A DNA stretch of 64,000 bases, taken from contig CALLDL010000018.1 of the NCBI GenBank assembly GCA_937998305.1, forward strand, positions 42,618 to 106,617, read 5' to 3'. Position numbers and translations under genes: made by a program. The notes under the pieces are model-generated. The model had not been told where the DNA came from and did no database searches. It was given only the letters and a program-made list of their open reading frames with translations. Below are positions 1-9,182 of this stretch, piece after piece; the first letter of the stretch is position 1, and every line of letters begins with the position of its first letter. Source of the stretch: an uncultured Desulfobacterales bacterium. Lineage in GTDB: Bacteria; Desulfobacterota; Desulfobacteria; Desulfobacterales; UBA11574.

Positions 1-2110
1 CGGCAATGGCTGCCGGAACAAAAAAGGAGATACAGTTGTTTTTGTAATATTCAAGGTTTGGACGTTTGTTTGCATTGACTTTGAATAACGCGTCGGCGTG
101 AAGTGCGTCCGGGTCTTTGGTAACCTTATCTATAAATTTTCTTTGCACATAAGTGTCAAGCACGCGCTCTATGGTATTCATATGGTCCATTAGAAGAGTG
201 TCGGCCAGTTTGGCTTTTTGAGATAAAAGATAGTTCATATATGTTTCAACGTGGGACATGAGATGATCAAAAGAAAAATTTTTTTTGGCACAGTTCAAAA
301 CAGCAGATGCAACAAGGGCATGGGGCGTTACAACAGAAACACTGTTAATAGCGTTGATAACCCTGTGCCCTAAGTTACGGCAGAGAATGTTAAACTCTTT
401 GGACGTAATATCTTCAATGGGTGTGCCGTATTGAAGCAAAAGATCTTTAAGAGATATGGGTTCATGGAACTGTATATAGATTCTTCCATACCTTTTAGTT
501 AAAAATTTTCTTGCTTTGATCACTTGCATAAAACTCTCAGGCTGCTTTTCTTTTCCCTCGATTTCGTTAAGGTATGAACTTTCTTCCAGAACCCTGTCGT
601 AACCTATGAAAATCGGCGAAAAGATCAGGTCTTCACAAGCCCCGTTTTTATATGCGTTGAGAAGAATCGAGAGAAGCCCCAGTTTGGGAAGAATTAATTT
701 GCCGGTTCGGCTTCGGCCGCCTTCGATGAAGAATTCAATATTAAATCCTTCAGCGAGTAAATTGTGAATATATTCTGAAAAAACCTTTGAATAGAGCACC
801 GCACCTCTGAATGTCCGCCGAATAAAAAAGGCGCCACCCCACCTGAATATCGGGCCCATTGGCCAGAAAGAGAGATTTTTCCCCGCAGCCACGTGTGGGC
901 ATGGCATGTTATTATTATACAAAAGATATGAAAGTATCAGGTAATCGATGTGACTTTTGTGACAAGGAATGAAAATAACAGGCCCCTTTTTTGACATGTT
1001 TTTTACACGATTCAGGCCATCCTCATTGATCGTAACCCCATCAAACAAGGTATTCAGAAACCATGTTAATATGATAGAAGCCAGTTTAATCAAAATGATA
1101 TTGTAGTTGGCAGCTATCTCATCAAGAAAAGCACTTGCTTTTTTGTGTACCTTCTGAATCGGGATATTTCGGGCTTGTGAATGGTGTTCCATAAAATTTT
1201 GAAGTCGTTCTTTTGTGAGGATGTTTTCCTTCATCTCTAATCTTGATTTTAAAACCGGGCCCGTGATGCTTTGACGGTGTCGATTAATTTGAGACAACAG
1301 TGTGCGCCTTAATGCGAGAGCCTGATAATCGACATTTCTTTTTTGATTTTCTTCAAGACTAAGAAAAGTTTTGAGGTTGATCGGTTCGGATGTTTCCACA
1401 AAAACTTTGCCCGGATTCTTAAAAAGCATGAAGAGGCGTCTCATTTTCCCGGGGTTTTCTTTGGTACCAAAGAGAAAATCGATGATACTCGGCATCGATC
1501 GATGGGGATTTTTATCAAAAAACATAAGCTTTGGGACAAGAAAAATAGGACGATCGATGGATTGTTGCATTTTGATAAGATATTGGACCGGGTCTGTCTT
1601 TTCTTTTATAAACCTTCGATGAAAACCTCTTTGTTCAACCAGCGAAAGGAGTGCCGACCGTCCATTTAGGAGTTCCTTTTGAAAGTATCCCCTTTGGTAA
1701 GGATCAGGCAGTCCAAAGTTATGGATAAAGTACTTGATGTTCGAAAATAGGATCTTCCAAATGCGTGATATCGGCTGCCAGATTACCACGCTATAGTCGA
1801 AACCTATTTGAGGAAATGGAAGACCATCCTGTTTATAGCGGGTGTAATAAAAAAGATATCTAAAGTAACTTTTGTGCTTGGTTACATAGACGACAATACC
1901 CTCTTTATGGAGACTATTTAAATCAAGGGTCTGTTCCCTGATAACCTTTACGCCGGAAAAAAAAAGCTTGAGGATAAAGTTTGATATCGCACCGATATTA
2001 TCCGGGAGCTGACAAAAAAAATGATCATAATCGTCCTGAACTGTTGGATCGATCTCTTCTTCCACTTTTTCTTTATATTTTTTCCGTTTTGATTTAATCC
2101 ATTTTAGCAT
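1..2110 (-). CDS. plsB: Glycerol-3-phosphate 1-O-acyltransferase PlsB (3' end cut by window edge)
   Basis: Manual reverse-strand translation from ATG at 2110 (MLKWIKSKRKKYKEKV...) stays open to position 1; contains acyltransferase HX4D block VIFIPCHKSHIDYLILSY and FFIEGGRSRTGK. Not in the ORF track because it runs off the window. Confidence 0.92.
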   Translation of the reverse strand, partial: MLKWIKSKRKKYKEKVEEEIDPTVQDDYDHFFCQLPDNIGAISNFILKLFFSGVKVIREQTLDLNSLHKEGIVVYVTKHKSYFRYLFYYTRYKQDGLPFPQIGFDYSVVIWQPISRIWKILFSNIKYFIHNFGLPDPYQRGYFQKELLNGRSALLSLVEQRGFHRRFIKEKTDPVQYLIKMQQSIDRPIFLVPKLMFFDKNPHRSMPSIIDFLFGTKENPGKMRRLFMLFKNPGKVFVETSEPINLKTFLSLEENQKRNVDYQALALRRTLLSQINRHRQSITGPVLKSRLEMKENILTKERLQNFMEHHSQARNIPIQKVHKKASAFLDEIAANYNIILIKLASIILTWFLNTLFDGVTINEDGLNRVKNMSKKGPVIFIPCHKSHIDYLILSYLLYNNNMPCPHVAAGKNLSFWPMGPIFRWGGAFFIRRTFRGAVLYSKVFSEYIHNLLAEGFNIEFFIEGGRSRTGKLILPKLGLLSILLNAYKNGACEDLIFSPIFIGYDRVLEESSYLNEIEGKEKQPESFMQVIKARKFLTKRYGRIYIQFHEPISLKDLLLQYGTPIEDITSKEFNILCRNLGHRVINAINSVSVVTPHALVASAVLNCAKKNFSFDHLMSHVETYMNYLLSQKAKLADTLLMDHMNTIERVLDTYVQRKFIDKVTKDPDALHADALFKVNANKRPNLEYYKNNCISFFVPAAIA

Positions 2111-2496
2111 GGTAAAGTCCCAATGTGGCTTAATGACGAATAAGAGAAAGATTTTAAAAATGGTAGACTAAAATATAAAAATTTACAAATATAAATTTTG
2201 TTTGTAACTTTTAAAGAAAAATATCTTGTTGGAGCGGGATAGGACAACATTCAAAAATAACAGTGTCATTATAAAGATTCTTGTTTGGCAAATTTAAGCT
2301 TGCGTTACAAAATAAGTTGTGATAGTTTTCAAAATCTTAATCTGCTATTAACAACTATACGTATTTACAAGATATCTTATTCTGGTCCAAGTGTTTTTTT
2401 CCAGCACAAAAAACGTCTGTACGGTTTCAAGGAAAACGCATAATTACAAACAAGCCGATTTAAATTTTAATTCAAATTAAAGGAGGATGATTTTTT

Positions 2497-2781
2497 ATGA
2501 AAACATTAATTGGTGGGGCGGTCGGAGCTGTATTGGGTCTCATTGGCATGTCCATATGGTGGAAACCCTTTTTGCAACTTTTGGCCGGTGCTATCCCGGT
2601 GATGCTTCTTCTTGGCGGTGGTTTGGCTCTTTATCTGGGTTTTGACGAACTTAAAGATTCCTGGAAGAAAGAGGATACAACAGTTGACACTTCTGTCAGC
2701 ACTGACGAAACCGATGAGTACAAAAAGGAAATTGATGATCTGAAAAAGGAAATTGAAACTTTAAAATCTGAAAAAGAATAA
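2497..2781 (+). CDS. Small membrane protein with two hydrophobic segments and acidic/basic coiled-coil tail
   Basis: 94 aa ORF, good SD (aaaggagg) 5' of ATG, hydrophobic N-terminus and heptad-like KKEIDDLKKEIETLKSEKE tail. Confidence 0.7.
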   Translation: MKTLIGGAVGAVLGLIGMSIWWKPFLQLLAGAIPVMLLLGGGLALYLGFDELKDSWKKEDTTVDTSVSTDETDEYKKEIDDLKKEIETLKSEKE

Positions 2782-2984
2782 GATAGAAATTTGTTTCTTA
2801 GATACTGATTTTTCTTGTGGGCAAAATTCTAAAAAGCCAAAACATACAGTACGGTTAAACGTACGTGAAAAGTTTTTACTGACAGGTCTATCGACTGCTG
2901 GCTGACAGTGAATGTTTTTGTGACCTTTTCAAAGACCTATATAAGCGCCTTGCAGATATAAGCGGGCGCTTATTGTCTTTGGTT

Positions 2985-3300
2985 CTTCTCCAATTTAGTT
3001 GGAGAAGAGGGTCCAAGGATTCAAGGGGTCATGGATCCAAGGGTTTGTTTTCTAAAGACTTTATCAGCGCTTTTAACATTCTTTCGATTTATGCGATGTC
3101 TTTTTTAGTGTACCCAATTCACCTTTTTCAATTAAATCTAAATCCCCTGCTAATAATATCTGCGTTTCCAAGTAATTCCTTAGCATTTCACTCGAACCCT
3201 TGAATCCTTGCCCCCTTTTACCCTTTGGGATCACACCTGCCTAATTGGAGATGACTCACTTATTTTACCCTAATTAACTACAACTAATCGGGTGATGGTC
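2985..3300 (-). pseudogene. Remnant of a four-helix-bundle (23S rRNA IVP-type) protein gene within a repeated intergenic segment
   Basis: Reverse strand reads MLRNYLETQILLAGDLDLIEKGELGTLKK then frameshifts relative to the copy at 58155-58463; flanks are also shared with that copy. Confidence 0.6.
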
Positions 3301-3348
3301 CTTATTTTTTATCCCGGTGTTTTCTATGGGAACTTGCCAGGTATTGAA

Positions 3349-4044
3349 TCATTTGATCTTGGCTTTTTTTATGGCAGAAGTCGCAAGAAAATCGGCTCTT
3401 TCATTTCCTTCGATACCGGCATGCCCTTTTACCTTGATGAATTTCAGATCGTTGAATTTTGAGAGGATTTTCTTGATGGATTCAATGATGTCCTGATTTT
3501 TTTTTGCCTTCCACCCTTGAGTCAGGACGCCGTACGCATATCTGCTGTCTGTAAAAACCCGTACCGGAAGATTCGGATTTTTTACAGCCATAAGACCCGA
3601 TCGGATGGCTTCGAGTTCTGCCATGTTGTTGGTGGTAATACCGATATATCTTGATATCTCTTTTTCATGTTTGCCAAAGCTCAAAACCACGCCTATTCCC
3701 GACGGACCGGGATTTCCTGCAGATGCTCCGTCTGTGTAGATAGTTATGGCATCATCACAAGATGTTTCAACCAAAAATTTTGTATCGGATTTTGTTTTCG
3801 CGTTCTTTTGTTTTGTCGATTTTCGGGTTGATTTTTCTCCTTTTTCGGTTTTTTCCTTCCTTTGTAAAGAATCAACGGGCTTTATATTTTTAGAAAGGAC
3901 CCAGTATTCGTAATCCTGGTCAAGCTGATATCGGATCAGTACCTTACCGTTTTTGGTAACAGGTTTTTGATCCTGATCTGTTGCCAGCCAGACTTTGTTT
4001 TTTTTGAAAACCATCCGTTTCCAGTTGATGTTGTCATTTGTCAT
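3349..4044 (-). CDS. rnhA: Ribonuclease HI with extra N-terminal region
   Basis: ITIYTDGASAGNPGPSGIGVVL, NNMAELEAIRSGL, FTDSRYAYGVLTQGWKAKKN, KVKGHAGIEGNERAD are RNase HI motifs; about 95 aa precede the catalytic domain. Confidence 0.93.
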   Translation of the reverse strand: MTNDNINWKRMVFKKNKVWLATDQDQKPVTKNGKVLIRYQLDQDYEYWVLSKNIKPVDSLQRKEKTEKGEKSTRKSTKQKNAKTKSDTKFLVETSCDDAITIYTDGASAGNPGPSGIGVVLSFGKHEKEISRYIGITTNNMAELEAIRSGLMAVKNPNLPVRVFTDSRYAYGVLTQGWKAKKNQDIIESIKKILSKFNDLKFIKVKGHAGIEGNERADFLATSAIKKAKIK

Positions 4045-4238
4045 TGGTCACCGAATTTCAGGTTTTAGGTGTCAGGCATCATGCGGCGGGGAAAAAACTC
4101 TAAAATGAAAGGTTAAATGTGAAAGATTTAAGACGCTTACTAAGTTTAAATAAAGTCGTTAGTCCTATGCCTTGACCTGCCTTTAGCATAGTGTCTTGAA
4201 TCCCGACCCCTGGTCCCTAATCCCCGATCCCTATCAAT

Positions 4239-5414
4239 TTAGGTATAAAGATGAAACCTTCGACTTGTTTCCGCGAACGTTTTCAGATCTATAAACCATG
4301 ATTTTTCTATGGCGTATATATCATCTAAACTTTCGATATGCTGGCGTATTTTTTTATCCCCAATGATAAGGTCTATGGGCAGTTTTTCAAATTCATATTC
4401 GTACGGTGTCCGCTTCCATTGAAACATATTATTGTGATGAAAGATTACGGCCTGGAGGAGTTTAAGCGTCGTGATATATGGCTTGAATTCATATGGATCT
4501 GTTATATGGATTTGAAATCCATTGCATGCCGAACCGCTCCATTTGTTGAATGTCGGTTCAAATACGACCGGTCTGAGTATGATACCCGGGAGTTCGCTTT
4601 CACCTATCGTCGACAGCAAGTGTTTTGTATTAAAAAACGGGGCACCGAATATTTCAAATGGAAGAGTGACGCCCCTGCCTTCTGAAACATTGGTCCCTTC
4701 CCACAATACTTGCCCCGGATAAACCAAGGCAGTTACAGGTGATGGCATGTTGGGTGATGGTGGAATCCATGGAAGGCCCGTATCCGTAAAAAACATATCT
4801 CTTTTCCAGCCTTGCATGGGGATGACATCAAGATCACACTCAATACCGAAATCGTTGTTAAATAAAAGGGCAAGTTCGCCTATGGTCAGTCCGTGGCGCA
4901 TGGGGATGGGATATCTTCCGACAAATGAAGCGCATTCAGGTGTCAAAAGATTCCCTTCTATGATGCGACCATTTACAGGATTCGGCCGATCGAGTACAAC
5001 AACTTTTTTGCCGAACTTTTTTGCAGCTTCAAGGCAATACGACATGGTATAAATAAAGGTATAAACACGCGTGCCAACATCCTGTAGGTCGATGATAAGG
5101 ATATCGATGGGATCTAACATTTTTTTATCAGGAATGCGCGTTTTACCATAAAGACTAAAAACAGGAATTTGTAAGGCGGGGTGAATCGTATCATCCGACT
5201 CGATCATGTTGTCTTGTTTTTCCGAAAAAAATCCATGCTGGGGTGAGTACAATGCCTTAAGTTGATCCGGAAATTTCAGATTGATCAGTTCGCTGGCATG
5301 ACAAAAATTTTGGTCAACCGAAGCAGGATTGCACAGAAGTCCGATTCGATTCCTAAATATCCATTTTGGAGGAGATGCTATGAAATTTTCAAGACCTGTT
5401 TGAACGCGTAACAT
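4239..5414 (-). CDS. namZ: DUF1343 protein, exo-beta-N-acetylmuramidase NamZ family
   Basis: LLCNPASVDQN, LYSPQHGFFSEKQDNMIES, LIIDLQDVGTRVYTFIYTM, VVLDRPNPVNG are family-typical. Confidence 0.88.
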   Translation of the reverse strand: MLRVQTGLENFIASPPKWIFRNRIGLLCNPASVDQNFCHASELINLKFPDQLKALYSPQHGFFSEKQDNMIESDDTIHPALQIPVFSLYGKTRIPDKKMLDPIDILIIDLQDVGTRVYTFIYTMSYCLEAAKKFGKKVVVLDRPNPVNGRIIEGNLLTPECASFVGRYPIPMRHGLTIGELALLFNNDFGIECDLDVIPMQGWKRDMFFTDTGLPWIPPSPNMPSPVTALVYPGQVLWEGTNVSEGRGVTLPFEIFGAPFFNTKHLLSTIGESELPGIILRPVVFEPTFNKWSGSACNGFQIHITDPYEFKPYITTLKLLQAVIFHHNNMFQWKRTPYEYEFEKLPIDLIIGDKKIRQHIESLDDIYAIEKSWFIDLKTFAETSRRFHLYT

Positions 5415-5950
5415 ATCTCAGTATATATAAATTATGGTTTGTCCTCTTAAATTTCTATTATTACATATAAAAATTAATTGATGTCAAGTTGAATCTATGT
5501 GTGGTTTGCAGAGGTCCGGGATCGAGACGCATATGTCATCTTATGACTCCCGATCCCTGATTCCAATAACTATTATGTATCTTTTCGATTTTGAAAAACA
5601 CATGGCGATGATCGTTCACATCTAACATCAGATAAAAGCACCATCATAAAATGAACTTACATATAAATCAGGAGTCAGGGTGTTTTTATTTTCAGAATCG
5701 CTCCATGGATAACGTTTTTTTCAAACCGTGTAATCGCGCCGGAGTCTGATATATAAGTGTTTACAATAAAATCTCTCCGACCTCTCACATATAGGTGCGG
5801 GTGCGAAACTTGAGTCTTGTATAAAAAGAAAGCACTAAATATATTGATTTCATGTTTGAATCTGATATACATGTTGTCGAATTGTAGTTAGATGGTCGGA
5901 TATCATGTCTAAGGCATTGAAATTACACTCAATAGTGTCAAGATTGGATA

Positions 5951-7783
5951 TTGATGAGACGGATAAGATTTGCGAGCATATACTTGTTTTTACTGGCTGT
6001 GTTATTCTTTATTTTAGGGGCCTACAAAGAATGGCATACACTGTCGCTGATTAACGGATTGGAAAACATCCCACCGGACTATCCTCCGAGTCTTCATCTT
6101 CTGTTTTTTCTGGTCGGTTTTTTAGCCCTTTGTGCGATTTATTTTGCAGAGAAGATGGAAGTAAAGATCCTTTCCTCAATTAACGAAGTCCTTCATGAAG
6201 AGATCGCCATGAGAAATCGTACGGAGAAAGCGTTGAGGGAAAGCGAAAAAAGAAATAAGGATCTTTATGCGGAAGCTAAAAAGGCAGAAGAATTATACCG
6301 TTCTTTATTTAGATGTAGTGCTGACCCTATTGTCACCTATGATTTAAAAGGAAAGGTCGAATATATAAGTCCTTCATTTACCGAGATATTTGGATGGACA
6401 TTGAAGGAAATGAAAGGCAAGCAGATACCGTTTGACCATGAATTCAAAAAAGAATCTATTGTGGCTGTTATTCAGGATCTTGTGGAACACGGAACACCGT
6501 GTAATGGTTTTGAGACAAAATGCCGCACGAGAGACAGACGTTTGTTAGATGTCAGCGTAAGTGCTTCGCGCCATAATGACCATGAGGGAAAATCTATGGG
6601 CACACTTTTTCTTCTCCGTGATATTTCGGAGAAGAAAAGGGTTGAAGCCCAGTTGCATTATATCGAACGGATGGAGGCTATTGGAACACTGGCTGGAGGA
6701 ATTGCACATGATTTTAACAATCTGATGATGGGGATGCTGGGGAATATCTCGCTGACTTTGTATGATATCGGGCCCGATGATCCCAATTACAAGCGGTTAA
6801 AAACCGTTGAAAGGTTGATTCAAAGTGGTTCCGAGCTGACAAGCAAACTTCTTGGATATGCAAGGAAAGGTAAATATGAGTTAAAACCCATAAATTTAAA
6901 CAAAATTTTAAAAGAAAGTTCTGCTGCATTTGGCAGAGCAAGAAAAGAGATCGTCATTTCTAAGGACCTTGCTGAAGATCTGTTCTCGGTAAAGGCGGAT
7001 GGGTCTCAACTTGAGCAGGTCCTCCTAAATCTTTTTATCAATGCTGCCGATGCCATGCCAGAAGGAGGAGATCTATTTCTGCAAACTGCCAATGTTACGC
7101 ATAAAGAAATGCAAGGTAAGCCCTATAATCCCAAACCTGGTAAATATGTTATGATAAAAATAAAAGACAATGGTGCGGGGATGGATCAAAAAACCATCAC
7201 ACGCATTTTCCAACCGTTTTTTACCACCAAGGAAATGGGGCTGGGTTCGGGACTTGGGCTGGCATCAGCATATGGGATAGTAAAGGGGCATGCTGGATAT
7301 ATCGATGTTGAATCCGAAAAAGGACATGGATCGGTTTTTAGCATTTATATCCCCGCATCGAAGGAATTGATTCAAAAAGACCCGATAGTTAGCGAGCGCA
7401 TCGAAGAGGGAGATGAAACCATCTTGCTGGTGGATGATGAAGAGATGGTCATTGATGTTGGTGTCCAGCTTTTGGAAAAACTTGGATACACAGTCCTTGA
7501 AGCCAGAGGCGGTAAAGAGGCGATTCAGATATATCAAGAGAACAAGGATAATATTGATATAATTGTTTTGGATATGATTATGCCCGATATGGGCGGCAGC
7601 GAGGTCTATGATAAAATAAAAATAATCGATCCTGAAGTTAAGGTTCTTCTTTCAAGTGGCTACAGTGTTGAGGGACAGGCAACGGAAATATTGAAAAGGG
7701 GATGTAACGGTTTTATTCAAAAGCCTTTTAACCTTAAGAGTCTATCAAGAAAAATCAGAGCAGTTTTAAACAAAAGTGTATAG
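5951..7783 (+). CDS. Hybrid sensor histidine kinase (2 TM, PAS, HisKA/HATPase, receiver)
   Basis: PAS block, GGIAHDFNNLMMGMLGNISL H-box, HATPase DNGAGMDQKTITRIFQPFFTTKEMGLGSGLGLA, C-terminal receiver ILLVDDEEMVIDV...IIVLDMIMPDMGG. Confidence 0.93.
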   Translation: MMRRIRFASIYLFLLAVLFFILGAYKEWHTLSLINGLENIPPDYPPSLHLLFFLVGFLALCAIYFAEKMEVKILSSINEVLHEEIAMRNRTEKALRESEKRNKDLYAEAKKAEELYRSLFRCSADPIVTYDLKGKVEYISPSFTEIFGWTLKEMKGKQIPFDHEFKKESIVAVIQDLVEHGTPCNGFETKCRTRDRRLLDVSVSASRHNDHEGKSMGTLFLLRDISEKKRVEAQLHYIERMEAIGTLAGGIAHDFNNLMMGMLGNISLTLYDIGPDDPNYKRLKTVERLIQSGSELTSKLLGYARKGKYELKPINLNKILKESSAAFGRARKEIVISKDLAEDLFSVKADGSQLEQVLLNLFINAADAMPEGGDLFLQTANVTHKEMQGKPYNPKPGKYVMIKIKDNGAGMDQKTITRIFQPFFTTKEMGLGSGLGLASAYGIVKGHAGYIDVESEKGHGSVFSIYIPASKELIQKDPIVSERIEEGDETILLVDDEEMVIDVGVQLLEKLGYTVLEARGGKEAIQIYQENKDNIDIIVLDMIMPDMGGSEVYDKIKIIDPEVKVLLSSGYSVEGQATEILKRGCNGFIQKPFNLKSLSRKIRAVLNKSV

Positions 7784-8080
7784 CCCACGGCTGTTTATCT
7801 CATGCCCCCGATATTAGTATTTCGGGATTTCGCTACGCTCAACTTGCCTATCTTCGGCAAACTCGACAATCGCTCAATTTAGGTAAAAATTAAATGAATT
7901 GAATAGTTGTGTAACTTACCGAAAACGAAGCGATTTATTTTTTTTGACTTGAATTGGTGGTTGACTTTCCACGAAGGTTATGATTCATTTCAATAATAAA
8001 TCAGATTATCATTTAAACATGTCTTCATCGTGTTGTTTATATAACGTTAGGGTAAATTTAGTGGCTGGAGCTTTGAATCT

Positions 8081-8746
8081 ATGAAATCTTATGCGAGAAC
8101 CTTGGGTATTGTCGGAATATGTCTCTTTTTGTTATCCACAGCAGTGTTGGCTGAAACAAATTATTATATTAATGACAGCATGAAAATAACCGTGCGGACG
8201 GGACCTGCAACAGACCGAAAAATAATTGCTTTACTCGGTGTTGGACAAAAGGTGGAAATTCTGAAAGCTGAGAATGAGTGGACTATGGTCCGATTGCTCA
8301 ATGGCAAGGAGGGCTGGGTGATCAGCCGCTTTCTTACCGATAAAACCCCGGACAGTATACAATTGGAAGCATTAAAGAAAAATCACAGCACTCTTCAGAC
8401 CAAAGCCGCATCACTCATGGAAGAAAATAAGGCATACAAAGCCGAAAATAAAAAGCTCGGCATCGATCTTAACACCAGTGAGACAAAACAAAGAGGCCTA
8501 AACAAATCTTTCGAAACCCTCAAAAAAGAGTCCAAACAATTCTTGGCACTGCAAGCAAAATATAAAGAGTCAACTTCTAAACTCGCTGCGCAGACTCAAA
8601 AAGCTGAAAAGTGTGAGGACGAGTTAACAAAACTGCTTTGGAACAAAAATATTAAATGGTTTTTAAGCGGAGCCGGTGTACTTATTCTTGGATTTATCAT
8701 CGGTTTCAGTACAAAACGCCAACGGCGGCATTCATCCCTGCTATAA
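8081..8746 (+). CDS. TIGR04211/YgiM-like SH3 domain protein with C-terminal TM
   Basis: Signal peptide, SH3b-like NYYINDSMKITVRTGPATDRKIIALLGVGQKVEIL...GWVISRFL, coiled coil, C-terminal TM helix. Confidence 0.82.
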   Translation: MKSYARTLGIVGICLFLLSTAVLAETNYYINDSMKITVRTGPATDRKIIALLGVGQKVEILKAENEWTMVRLLNGKEGWVISRFLTDKTPDSIQLEALKKNHSTLQTKAASLMEENKAYKAENKKLGIDLNTSETKQRGLNKSFETLKKESKQFLALQAKYKESTSKLAAQTQKAEKCEDELTKLLWNKNIKWFLSGAGVLILGFIIGFSTKRQRRHSSLL

Positions 8747-8813
8747 ATTGTTTGAATCTTGCATGAAAATTAATGAGAATTTTTCTCTTACTTGATTGAA
8801 AAGGTTTATTACA

Positions 8814-9005
8814 AGCCATCTCAAAAATACAGATTACGTTCAAAAGCAAGTTGAGCTTTGCGAAATCCCGACATTCGGGAGCGCGAGCCGATGAAAAAGC
8901 GGAGTATACAATGGGAGTATGTGAGTATTTTGAAGAGGCTCGTTGTAAATCCCGTCACGCGGGGCAAAACCGTAATTGGGCGTTAGATGTATTTTTGAGA
9001 TGGCT
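8814..9005. repeat. MITE-like element with 17-bp perfect terminal inverted repeats
   Basis: AGCCATCTCAAAAATAC (8814-8830) / GTATTTTTGAGATGGCT (8989-9005). Confidence 0.7.
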
Positions 9006-9182
9006 CTCAGTCATATTCGGATAAGATACGTGGGTTTGTTTATCCCTTTTTCCCGCGTTCATGTTGGGATAGAAATTCCGAAACGTTTAACATTCCAATA
9101 TTCCATTGTTTCATTATTCTACTTTTGATATTCAATCGAAACTCATCTTCTCATCTTCGAAAAAAAATCATTTTAAACACAA

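Noticed and set aside
2973-3203. 76-aa + strand ORF
   Set aside because: Antisense to the repeated four-helix-bundle remnant; hydrophobic reading is an artefact of the repeat.
5675-5872. 65-aa minus-strand ORF
   Set aside because: Intergenic sequence with repeat-like words (GCTCCATGGATAACG); no homology recognised and no SD.
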